64,000 nt of DNA, from assembly GCF_001368815.1 (NCBI RefSeq), contig NZ_CTEI01000001.1, positions 1,426,001-1,490,000 on the forward strand, written 5' to 3'. This DNA is from Paraliobacillus sp. PM-2 (GTDB lineage Bacteria > Bacillota > Bacilli > Bacillales > Amphibacillaceae). Below the pieces are notes generated by a model. It worked only from the letters and a program-made list of their open reading frames with translations, was not told the DNA's origin and did no database searches. A program made the translations under genes and the position numbers. Position 1 is the stretch's first letter. The number at the start of each line of letters is the position of its first letter. Shown one piece after another: positions 18,602-27,501 of the stretch.

Positions 18602-21600
18602 TTATTCTTGTAACTTTTTTCTTTGATTCACTGTAACATAAAAGAAAATTCCCAATCCAGATAATAACAAACCTAAAATCATCCAATTAAAAATCGATGT
18701 TGACGTATTAGGAAGTTGCTGCCCATTACTTGAAGTACCCTTATCGTCAGCTTCGCCATCAGTTGTTACGGTTTCTTTATCATCATCTATATCGGCTCCT
18801 GGATCAGCCTTTTTCTTCTTTAATTCTTTTATCGCGTTCAAAAGCTCTTCTTGTATCGTGTCTACTTCTTGTTGTGCAGCATTTTCATCTGCAATAACTG
18901 CAATAGCTTGATGGAGTTTTGATTCAAATTCTTCGACACTTGACTCCGTATACACAGATGTATCAATGCCTTCTGCTTTAACGATGGCCGATTCTAATGC
19001 CGCTTTGTCTATAGATTGAGGCGGATCTTCCTTTATTTCGGCATCAGCATATATCTCTAGTGCTAAGCTTAATTCATCAACCACTTCATCTACTTCTTTT
19101 TGGGTTGCAAACTCACTTTTTAGCACTTGTTCAGCTCTTACAATCACAGCCTTAAACGCATCTCTTGCCTCACCGGGATACTGACCAGCCTCTGTTCCTT
19201 TTTCTGTTTCATCCAGTTTATTTTTTGCATCATTAATCGTTTGATCTAATAAAGCTTTATTCGTTTGCTCTGTCTTATTCCGATCTATATATTCTTTTGT
19301 AACATCATGTAAAACAGTCCTTAATTTATTAACCTCATCTGGGATACTTACATTACCAGACCCCTTAACTCCCCCAAATGGATCACGTGCAATTCCTACC
19401 TTTTTCATATTCCATAAAGCATTTGTAATTTTCTCACCTAAATCTTCTTCACGTTCAGAAATATACCTTACTTTTTCAGCATCTCGAATCCCTTCTTTCA
19501 TTTTTTCAAAACGCACCGAGCTTGTAGCACCTGGATATACTTGGAATGAATCACCAGATTCCCACGTTCTAAAATCAGATGTTTCAAACGGATCCTCCAC
19601 AAAAGAATCATACGCCCATCTTAAAAAGCCATCTACATTATGCCGCATTGTATTCCAAATGACCCAAACCGGTTCAGCAGGATTGGAACGGACAAAATTA
19701 CTAGGATAAGTACCTACCATTGTATATAATGTTGTATTCAATCCAAGCGATCTTCTGTGTTGCGCTACATTACTTAACTCTTTACTGTTATGATTCACTA
19801 AGATCTGTGCCAGTGAGATATTATCGATACGATCTATTCTGTTATCAAAAAGATTGTTGTAATTCATTGCTGCAGTAATTTTTAAGCTACCATCGGATTT
19901 TTCATCAATTAAATCAGCAGCCTCAATCAAATGATTTAATGCTCTTTCATCATTGGCCATATATGTTTTATCGAGCCATCCTTTTTCTTCTAGATGCGGT
20001 ACGAATGCTTCCAAAAATGCGCCCCACATCGTATACCATTCTGTAGTTCCCACTTCAACCTTCTTTATAATATCTTTCTGCTGTACTTCATCATAATACT
20101 TAATCTTACTTGCCCAAGAAACCATACTGTACGCATCAATTTGTTGATCTATTCCTAAATCCATCATAAATTGAACCCATTTATCAAACACTTCAAAATC
20201 AAACGCATACGAACCATCACTCTTCTTTGTCCATTTGACCATACTTTCGTAAGGATCATACGTCTGTGAATTCCATGGGTCATGTGTAACCGTTGTGGTG
20301 ATAACTTTTTGCCCTGCGTCTGCCAACAATTTGTAATGAGGTCTCATCACATCAAAATGTTCCTTTGACCAAAGTTTGTCTTTTGATATACCATTAATTC
20401 TTGCTACTGCAAAAGGATTTTGCCATAAATCCAAGAAATATTCCCAATCCTTTACTTCTGGCAATGTAATATCAAGCACTTCCAATTTCAGCGTGAAATC
20501 CACTTCTTCTCCTGACTTTGTTTTTACTGAGAGTTCACCCGTGTAATCTCCCGCGACAGCATCCCTCGGAATATCAACTGAAATCCAAATTGGCTGAACA
20601 TTAAATTTTTCTATATTTACCGGATCATCCGAACCAAGAATATCGGGAATCAATTCTTGTTTCCCTTGGGCTGGGTTACCTCGCGCCGCTTTCGTCGATT
20701 TAACAAAATTAGCTGTAATATTGGAGGAAGCTATTTTATTTCCCTTCCCATCTACTAAATCTTCTATATTCATAGAGACATTCTGTTTCGTTTTATTCGT
20801 AGTCCATAATACGAACTGTGCACTGGCACGATCACCTTTCCACGCAGTTCCTTCCCACGCTTTATCGGTCATCGTTATAATTTCATCAAAATCTATTCGC
20901 TTATAATCTTCTCTGAATGTATTTTCTTTAACATAATGCATGTCGGTTGTACCAACAGCACCTTTTAAAGAGTGCTCACCTTTTGTTACATTAACTTCTC
21001 TAGTTGCTGTAAAATCACCATCTTCTGTTTTCGCTGTAATAGTAGCCGTTCCAATAACATTTCCTGCCTTTAACCTTCCTTGGTCATCAACGCTGACTAC
21101 ATCCTCATCACTTGAAGACCAACGCACATTTTTATTTGTTGCATTTTCAGGTAATACATTTGCTGTTAACTGATAAGGCATTCCATCTTCCAATTGTAGT
21201 AATTCGCCTTCCATTTCAATACCTGTCACATCAATAACTTTCTGTTTTACTTCTGCATAATCAATTTGAACGTCTGGTCGTGTCGCCTGCTCATTTTTTT
21301 CACCAGTTGCTCTTAATTTCAGCGTATGATCTCCTTCTGTCAAATTCCCACTATCGTAAATCAGTTGTTTATATTCTCTACTAGGAGCATATGCATCTAT
21401 TTCTTGCTCTTCCCCACCATCGATAGATATAGCGTAGATACCATGCGCCGGAGCTTTAATTCCAAACAACTTAATTTGTTTACCACTGAATTTGATTTCA
21501 AAGTATACATCTTCTGGCCTATCCCAACTACTTGAAGTGGACCAATGTTCATCATTATTATGATTGCCACTTCCAGCTGGACCTGTCGTAGTCCCCCATG

Positions 21601-21775
21601 TACCATGGTAGTTAAATTGATTTTGACCATCACCGATATCAAAATCATTAATTACCTCTGTAAAATATTCTTCATCTTCTTTGGCATCTACCTGTTGTAA
21701 AACAAATTGATTTTGTGTAAAAATGGTAAGCAATAGACACCATATAATAAGATTTGATAATATGGTTTTTTTCAT
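18602..21775 (-). CDS. Wall-anchored GH123-like (DUF4091) glycosidase, putative beta-N-acetylgalactosaminidase
   Basis: The product has about 1057 residues: signal peptide; a jelly-roll carbohydrate-binding-like domain (60-185); a BIG2 Ig-like domain (195-275) with VTGIEMEG and WSSSDEDV; then the DUF4091/GH123-type catalytic region (about 290-835). The adjacent Asp-Glu in MANDERAL (near residue 610) sits where GH123 enzymes keep the D-E pair used in substrate-assisted removal of beta-linked GalNAc. Two FIVAR repeats and LPNTSTS-IFNW with a membrane helix follow. The frame opens at a TTG at 21799, but the ATG at 21775 (MKKTILSNLII) starts the signal peptide and has GGGAG about 12 bases upstream, a long spacing. 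The family call rests on the DE motif and overall layout; the exact substrate is inferred. Confidence 0.78.
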   Translation of the reverse strand: MKKTILSNLIIWCLLLTIFTQNQFVLQQVDAKEDEEYFTEVINDFDIGDGQNQFNYHGTWGTTTGPAGSGNHNNDEHWSTSSSWDRPEDVYFEIKFSGKQIKLFGIKAPAHGIYAISIDGGEEQEIDAYAPSREYKQLIYDSGNLTEGDHTLKLRATGEKNEQATRPDVQIDYAEVKQKVIDVTGIEMEGELLQLEDGMPYQLTANVLPENATNKNVRWSSSDEDVVSVDDQGRLKAGNVIGTATITAKTEDGDFTATREVNVTKGEHSLKGAVGTTDMHYVKENTFREDYKRIDFDEIITMTDKAWEGTAWKGDRASAQFVLWTTNKTKQNVSMNIEDLVDGKGNKIASSNITANFVKSTKAARGNPAQGKQELIPDILGSDDPVNIEKFNVQPIWISVDIPRDAVAGDYTGELSVKTKSGEEVDFTLKLEVLDITLPEVKDWEYFLDLWQNPFAVARINGISKDKLWSKEHFDVMRPHYKLLADAGQKVITTTVTHDPWNSQTYDPYESMVKWTKKSDGSYAFDFEVFDKWVQFMMDLGIDQQIDAYSMVSWASKIKYYDEVQQKDIIKKVEVGTTEWYTMWGAFLEAFVPHLEEKGWLDKTYMANDERALNHLIEAADLIDEKSDGSLKITAAMNYNNLFDNRIDRIDNISLAQILVNHNSKELSNVAQHRRSLGLNTTLYTMVGTYPSNFVRSNPAEPVWVIWNTMRHNVDGFLRWAYDSFVEDPFETSDFRTWESGDSFQVYPGATSSVRFEKMKEGIRDAEKVRYISEREEDLGEKITNALWNMKKVGIARDPFGGVKGSGNVSIPDEVNKLRTVLHDVTKEYIDRNKTEQTNKALLDQTINDAKNKLDETEKGTEAGQYPGEARDAFKAVIVRAEQVLKSEFATQKEVDEVVDELSLALEIYADAEIKEDPPQSIDKAALESAIVKAEGIDTSVYTESSVEEFESKLHQAIAVIADENAAQQEVDTIQEELLNAIKELKKKKADPGADIDDDKETVTTDGEADDKGTSSNGQQLPNTSTSIFNWMILGLLLSGLGIFFYVTVNQRKKLQE

Positions 21776-21839
21776 TAGTATGATCCGCTCCCAGCTCAAT
21801 TATTTTTGTTTACTTTTTATCGTAAATGAAGCAACATTT

Positions 21840-21885
21840 TTTAAGAGAAACCCGACTATATAACGAATGCCGAGTTTCTCTTATA
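21840..21885. terminator. Hairpin downstream of the GH36-like gene
   Basis: TAAGAGAAACCCG and CGAGTTTCTCTTA form a 13-bp stem with one mismatch, 42 bp past the stop at 21927. The following bases on the minus strand are A-rich, so as a terminator it is not canonical. Confidence 0.5.
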
Positions 21886-21926
21886 CTAGCTTTTATTGCA
21901 TTTCATATGTTCCTTTAACTATTATT

Positions 21927-24900
21927 CTACGATTCTCTTCTGGAAATGTAAGTAATAAACACTCCAGCAATTAAAAGTAGTAAGCCTAATAGAAGCCAGT
22001 TAAACATGGATGTTGCTGTTTCTGGCAATTCATCATTCGTATTTTTGTCATCTTTTACGACTACATCGTCTGTTTTGATTACTTCGAGATCTTCCATTGC
22101 CGATTCTAAGGTTTCCATTATACTGCGAACGTGTTGTTGAGATTTTACTGTTTCTAGTTCAGCTTCTGCCTCAGTAATTGCTGCTTGTAAGGCTTGATAG
22201 GAATCTTCTGTGTACTTGCCATTTTTATTAGAGATAGCTTTTACTTTCTTTATTAATGCATTTACTTCTTTCATATCTAGTTCATTATCTGGGTCTGGAT
22301 CTGGATCTGGGTCTGGATCTGTTAGTAGTTTTAATCCCTTTATCGCATCTTTTAATTCTACAAGTACATCATTTACCTCCGTTTGGTTTGCACTTGAATC
22401 ATGAACAATATTTTCTGCTTTGGCAATCTTATCTACTAACACACTTACCGTTTCGTTCGTGTATTTACTTACATCCACTGCTTTTGCTTCTGCTAGCTTA
22501 GCCTCTAATGCTTCTGTGTTTACGGATTTAACTTCTAGTTTATTGAAGATAGCTTCGAAGTTTTGATTGTAATCAGAAAATACTTCATCAATATCCTTCT
22601 GGGAAGCGTTTGGATTTTCATAGAGATCTACAACTTTTTCTTTCAGTTCATTAAATCCAGATTTTTTCAGGCTTTTACTCGTATATAGCTTCTCATCTAC
22701 TTGCAATATAGCTTGATAAGCTGTTGCTAATTCCGTAAAGTCTGATGCACCTTTTACCTTCGTATGCAATTTAATTTCTGCAGCTGATGCAAACGTATTT
22801 GCTGGATTTCCATAGGTTTCCTTAATATATAACCTGAAAAACTTAGCTTCAACTGGCTGATCAAACGCAATCAATGTGTTACCACCGTTCTCCATTTCTC
22901 CTGCTTTCAGTGTTTCCCAGCTATCATCTTCATTTGTATCAGAAACTTGTAGTTCGTACTTCTTCACATTTCCGTTTCCGTTTCTACTTACGTATTCATA
23001 AGCATCCACTGGTCCAACTTCCGGCATCTCTATCGTTATCCAGTGAGGAGGTTCAGGTGTTGCCCCATTATATTGTGTGTGCCACCATGTAGATTTTTTT
23101 CCATCTAGCACATTATCAGCAGAACCTTCATTTGCTCCGGCCTGTTTCTCTTCTGAATTTGCATAAGCCTGATATTCTGTTCGATCTAATTCTTTATATC
23201 CCTCAGTTAATTCTAAATCATTAAAAGATTTTTCAGCTTCATCATATGCGATTGCTTGATTCTTTACTTCTACTTCCCCTACCTGCATATTTGTCTCTTT
23301 ACTACCAAGTGTAATAGTACCTTTCGGTAAAGTGAATTTATCTTTTACATATTTTGAGGAGACTAATTCTCCATCTACATAAAGCTTTAGCATGCCGTTT
23401 GCTTCTCTAACAGCTTTTATATCATGTAGGTTCCCATCATTAATTTTCCCTTTTACTGTTTCAATGGTAGTGGTTGGTTTGTAGGCATCTGTCCCAAATG
23501 TGCCTGATGCCTTTTCATCAACAGTAGTTATAGTGGTCTTTGAATTTATCACATTGTCTCCGACAGCAAAGGTAAGAAATCCATTGTCGTCAATGTTAAG
23601 CGCGTAAGCACCTTCTTGTTTCAAAATGGACTGGTTTTTCCCAGAAGCCCGAAGTTTTAATGATATGGAAAAGTCTTGTTTTCCAACCAATGGCGTTTGG
23701 TTATTAAAAGTATACGTTGTGTGCTTCATATCAAATAAATCAAGGTCAGGTCCATCAAAACGGATAGCTTCTAAACCTTCTCCATTTTTAATATCATCAC
23801 TTTCAATTAACTTCGCAGCGTAACCATCTTCATACTCCAAAAATGTTTTTGTATCCGTATTTTTACTACCCCAGATAGTTTCAACAGTAAATGCTAACGT
23901 ATTTTCTTCTTTAATCTTCTTATTAGATGTAAGATTAACTGTACGATAGTCTTCTAAAATAGTTACATCTGTCGATTGACCATTAATTGTAAAGGATGAA
24001 TTTTGAATTCTTTGATCAAACTTAACTTGAAGATTGTGATCTCCTGTGTTCTTTAAAGATACAACCTTAGGGATTGGCTTATCCATTTCTGTAAATTGAT
24101 AAATTCTTGATTCATGAGGTTCTAATGTGACTTCAAGCGTATCACCATAATTTTTCGTTTCCACACTCGTTTCTTCAACTCTAGGAAGTATTTGAACCAT
24201 TTTCGCATTTGCTAATTCAGTTGATACGCCTACTTTGTTATCCAAGGTTAATGTATAGGTTTGTTCTTTATCACTAGCGTTTCTAAATGATACAATACCT
24301 TCCCCATCATTCCAGCTCGAATATCCATAAACACCACCTTGATCTGGTCTTTCTCCAAATAATTTTGCCTTTTCAAGTATATCGAAATTACTCTCTGCCC
24401 AATCTAAGACATCTGCGGTAATTCTCCATTTACCATTATTCATCATACTTGGAGAGAAGTATAGCTCCCAGAATGCTGTACCTCTTGTCGCATTAATCAT
24501 TAAATAGTTTCTAAAATCATCATCACTGAACTCAATGCCTGCTGAAACGCCGTAGATCGGATCATGATTATATACATTTTTTAATGGGAATTGTAAATCA
24601 TTTTTCTTAAAAATATTAAAATACACATTGTCTCTATAAGACATCATTTGTTCTGCTTGTGTTCCGCCATAGGTGTCTAAGAACCCATTGTCACCAGAAT
24701 CCTGAATCCAGACAGCGTTTGCCCATTGAAGCAACCAAGGACTCGGATTCACATAACATGTTAGATTTAAAAATAAATCTCGGCCTTCATCCACTCGTTC
24801 TTGTCTCATTTTTTCAAAGGTTTTAATCCATGTTTCCCAAAGGTCTGAGGTATAGTACATCCCATCATCTCCACCAACCATATGGTCATTGTTTTCATCT

Positions 24901-27359
24901 GATGATGGTCTTAATGCAAATCCATCTAACTTCCAATATTCGATATCAAATCGATCTTGATAATCTAAAAATAATTTAGTTAAATTGTTTACATATGTCT
25001 TTGAACCGACATCTACACTTTTCCAATAATCATTTGTTACGTGTCCAGTACCATTCTTTTCTAAAAATTCAGCAAAACCACCAAAATAATTATATCCACC
25101 TTGAGGCCCCAGCCATAGTCCAAATGTTGATTCAAAGTTTTTTGCCATTCTACTTGCTGTATACAATTCATTAGGAAACTTTTTATTAAATTCCCAGAAT
25201 CCTGTTTTATTATCGTATGGTAATTTAGTCTCTTCCCCGCTGGCATTAACCGTCTCATAAGCATTCCATCCGTCATCAACAACATAGGAATCTAATGGCT
25301 CTACACCATTTTTACTCAATTCTTTTTCTGTACCATAAAATGATTGTGCAATACTCTCATCCGTAATATCCATCATATTGTCATACCAAGAGTTGTACTG
25401 CTTCCTAAATTCAGTTGTCGTAGCTATTTCCTCGATATACGCAAATAAATCCGTTTGCACGACATCCTTTGCAGTTCCAGCCGCAGCTCCCATCACACTA
25501 TTCCACGTGGTAAAAATTCCATCTTCATTAAGCTGATTGTCTACAGCTAACTTATTAAAATCTTTTCCAGAGTAGTAGCGAACCTGCATACTGTTATCTA
25601 CTACATTTGTATCTGAAGCTGGAAATTCCGATCCAAAAAACATACCATTTGCATAGATAGGTTGACCTAAAACGAGTTCGTGTTTTCCAATCCACATGGA
25701 AGAAATTTCACTCAATGGTGGATGGTGAAACAGCCCTTCGACTTCATTAGGCAGTATGAATTTATCCACATCGATATAATCAATGGCGACTTCCTTGTTT
25801 GAAGATGCAATTTCTAAATTACTTCTTAAATATGGAGAAGCGTCTTCCACAAACACATTATATTTAATTGACCAGGTAGATTCATCGTTTTCGTATTCTT
25901 CAAATATAAATTGAACTTGTTTACCTGTTTCGTAATTCACTTCTTTCACTTCTTTAATGGTCAAATCACTTGCTTTGATTACATTTTCCGTTGTCTCCTC
26001 TTCCTGCTTAACACTTGTTGCAATTTTAAACCGGTATGGATCCTCATAAATATTCAACTCTGCTCCAGTAAAGGATATATCTTCAGATAAAGAACCACTT
26101 AATTGGATTATACGTAAATATCTGGCTTCCCTTGGTTGATCTAGACTTGCATAAACCAAATCTCCTACATTAAAAAGATTATCTTCTTTATGAAGGTTAA
26201 AATCTTCTTCGGTAAATTCTGACTCTCCAGCGTCAGTCCAAGTTTCTCCATCGTCACTCACTTGAAGCTTAAATTTTCCGATGGTTCCATTTAATCCCCA
26301 TCCATCTTCATGAAATCCCGGTCTTTTCTGGTAGCTAAAAGAGCCAACTGTTTCCACTTCACCCATATCCACAGTCACGGTGTACGGCCATTCTTTAGCG
26401 CCGTCATAAAAATCTACGATGGTACTATCGTCTCCATCAATTAATTGTGATCCACTTTTTTCTTTTCCACTTGTATCTGTTACTTTTACATTCCAATCCG
26501 TACGGTCAATAACATTTTGTGGTGTGTTTTTTAAGGTATCTTCAAATAAAAATAGTTCTGCACCAGTAAAGGAAATATCATCAGAAAGTGCTCCACTAAG
26601 CTGAACAATCTTTACATATCTAGTAGTTGTAGGCTCTGTCAAGTTTGCATATACCGTATCACCTACATTAAAAAGTTCACCTTCTTTATGGAGATTATAA
26701 TCATCCGATGTAAACTCGCCAGATCCTGCATCTGTCCATGTTTCTCCATCATCGCTTACTTTTATTTCATATTCACCTATTGTTCCATTGGTCCCATAGG
26801 CCTTATCTTCGTAACCCGGTCTCTTTTGATACCCAATAGATCCAATTGTCTTTTCTTCCTTTAAATCAATAATCACCTCGTATGGCCATGCTTTACTTCC
26901 ATCCCAAAAATCTACATAGGTGCTGTTATCTGCATCAATCATATCTGCACCATCTTTAGATTCACCTTTAGAATCGTAGACATTCACTAGCCAATCTGTT
27001 CGTTCAATTTCATCTTTAGGCTTCTGTGCATCAGGAATACCTACATCAGCTACTTTAGATGGCTCTTCTGGCACCTTATCTTCAGAAGTCAAATGAATTG
27101 AAAAATCCTCTGAACCATCTTGTGGTACTAAATTTTTCTCAATTCTTTTATTTTCAACTACTTCCGTTTTTAATTTAGAATTTGTTAAATCAATGACCCT
27201 TTCAATGGAGTTATTCCCAATTTCCACTTTATTTTTGGTAATGTTAACAAAACTTGATCCCGCAGCTGAGACTGTGTTTTGATTAAAGTTATCAACAATT
27301 GGAAGCATAAGTTGGGCAGTAAGTACAACAGATGAAATAATCAAAAATGCCTTTTTCAA
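21927..27359 (-). CDS. Wall-anchored clan GH-D (GH36-like) alpha-galactosidase/alpha-N-acetylgalactosaminidase
   Basis: The product has about 1810 residues: signal peptide; two near-identical CBM32-type domains in tandem (about 118-273 and 285-436, each with DRTDW/ERTDW, QKRPG and ISFTGAEL); a clan-D (beta/alpha)8 catalytic region with YVVDDGWN near 690, EYWKLDGF near 810 (likely nucleophile Asp) and VWIQDSGD near 884 (likely acid/base region); a beta domain; a LamG-like domain (1193-1376); a third CBM32 (1393-1533); about three FIVAR repeats interrupted by a DPDPDPDPD linker; LPETATS-MFNW, helix, SRRES. The frame extends to 27431, but GGAGGG lies 6 bases before the TTG at 27359, giving a proper MKKAFLIISS signal. 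Clan GH-D includes GH27, GH31 and GH36; GH36 is my best guess, a GH129-type assignment is possible. Confidence 0.8.
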   Translation of the reverse strand: MKKAFLIISSVVLTAQLMLPIVDNFNQNTVSAAGSSFVNITKNKVEIGNNSIERVIDLTNSKLKTEVVENKRIEKNLVPQDGSEDFSIHLTSEDKVPEEPSKVADVGIPDAQKPKDEIERTDWLVNVYDSKGESKDGADMIDADNSTYVDFWDGSKAWPYEVIIDLKEEKTIGSIGYQKRPGYEDKAYGTNGTIGEYEIKVSDDGETWTDAGSGEFTSDDYNLHKEGELFNVGDTVYANLTEPTTTRYVKIVQLSGALSDDISFTGAELFLFEDTLKNTPQNVIDRTDWNVKVTDTSGKEKSGSQLIDGDDSTIVDFYDGAKEWPYTVTVDMGEVETVGSFSYQKRPGFHEDGWGLNGTIGKFKLQVSDDGETWTDAGESEFTEEDFNLHKEDNLFNVGDLVYASLDQPREARYLRIIQLSGSLSEDISFTGAELNIYEDPYRFKIATSVKQEEETTENVIKASDLTIKEVKEVNYETGKQVQFIFEEYENDESTWSIKYNVFVEDASPYLRSNLEIASSNKEVAIDYIDVDKFILPNEVEGLFHHPPLSEISSMWIGKHELVLGQPIYANGMFFGSEFPASDTNVVDNSMQVRYYSGKDFNKLAVDNQLNEDGIFTTWNSVMGAAAGTAKDVVQTDLFAYIEEIATTTEFRKQYNSWYDNMMDITDESIAQSFYGTEKELSKNGVEPLDSYVVDDGWNAYETVNASGEETKLPYDNKTGFWEFNKKFPNELYTASRMAKNFESTFGLWLGPQGGYNYFGGFAEFLEKNGTGHVTNDYWKSVDVGSKTYVNNLTKLFLDYQDRFDIEYWKLDGFALRPSSDENNDHMVGGDDGMYYTSDLWETWIKTFEKMRQERVDEGRDLFLNLTCYVNPSPWLLQWANAVWIQDSGDNGFLDTYGGTQAEQMMSYRDNVYFNIFKKNDLQFPLKNVYNHDPIYGVSAGIEFSDDDFRNYLMINATRGTAFWELYFSPSMMNNGKWRITADVLDWAESNFDILEKAKLFGERPDQGGVYGYSSWNDGEGIVSFRNASDKEQTYTLTLDNKVGVSTELANAKMVQILPRVEETSVETKNYGDTLEVTLEPHESRIYQFTEMDKPIPKVVSLKNTGDHNLQVKFDQRIQNSSFTINGQSTDVTILEDYRTVNLTSNKKIKEENTLAFTVETIWGSKNTDTKTFLEYEDGYAAKLIESDDIKNGEGLEAIRFDGPDLDLFDMKHTTYTFNNQTPLVGKQDFSISLKLRASGKNQSILKQEGAYALNIDDNGFLTFAVGDNVINSKTTITTVDEKASGTFGTDAYKPTTTIETVKGKINDGNLHDIKAVREANGMLKLYVDGELVSSKYVKDKFTLPKGTITLGSKETNMQVGEVEVKNQAIAYDEAEKSFNDLELTEGYKELDRTEYQAYANSEEKQAGANEGSADNVLDGKKSTWWHTQYNGATPEPPHWITIEMPEVGPVDAYEYVSRNGNGNVKKYELQVSDTNEDDSWETLKAGEMENGGNTLIAFDQPVEAKFFRLYIKETYGNPANTFASAAEIKLHTKVKGASDFTELATAYQAILQVDEKLYTSKSLKKSGFNELKEKVVDLYENPNASQKDIDEVFSDYNQNFEAIFNKLEVKSVNTEALEAKLAEAKAVDVSKYTNETVSVLVDKIAKAENIVHDSSANQTEVNDVLVELKDAIKGLKLLTDPDPDPDPDPDNELDMKEVNALIKKVKAISNKNGKYTEDSYQALQAAITEAEAELETVKSQQHVRSIMETLESAMEDLEVIKTDDVVVKDDKNTNDELPETATSMFNWLLLGLLLLIAGVFITYISRRES

Positions 27360-27409
27360 TGTTTTCCCTCCGAACCTTTTTATAATAAACAGATAACTTA
27401 ATATTGATA

Positions 27410-27440
27410 GAAATAGGAATGGGGTTCCCATTCCTATTTC
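27410..27440 (-). terminator. Terminator between the GH31 and GH36-like genes
   Basis: A perfect 14-bp stem (GAAATAGGAATGGG with CCCATTCCTATTTC) and a 3-base loop lies 60 bp past the GH31 stop and 50 bp before the next start. The trailing sequence is A/T-rich rather than a clean T-run. Confidence 0.65.
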
Positions 27441-27501
27441 TCATTCATTAGGTTAAAACATCAATCAATGATTCACATCACAACTATCATCGCTTCACCT
27501 A

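Noticed and set aside
22285-22325. Short GGATCT/GGGTCT microsatellite
   Set aside because: It encodes a DPDPDPDPD linker between FIVAR modules, a common wall-protein linker; not a separate element, though slippage could change its length.
21927-27359. Assignment of the clan-D protein to GH101 endo-alpha-N-acetylgalactosaminidase
   Set aside because: The motifs VVDDGW, WKLDGF and the downstream QDSGD fit the GH36/GH27-type layout better; I could not see the GH101 domain order.
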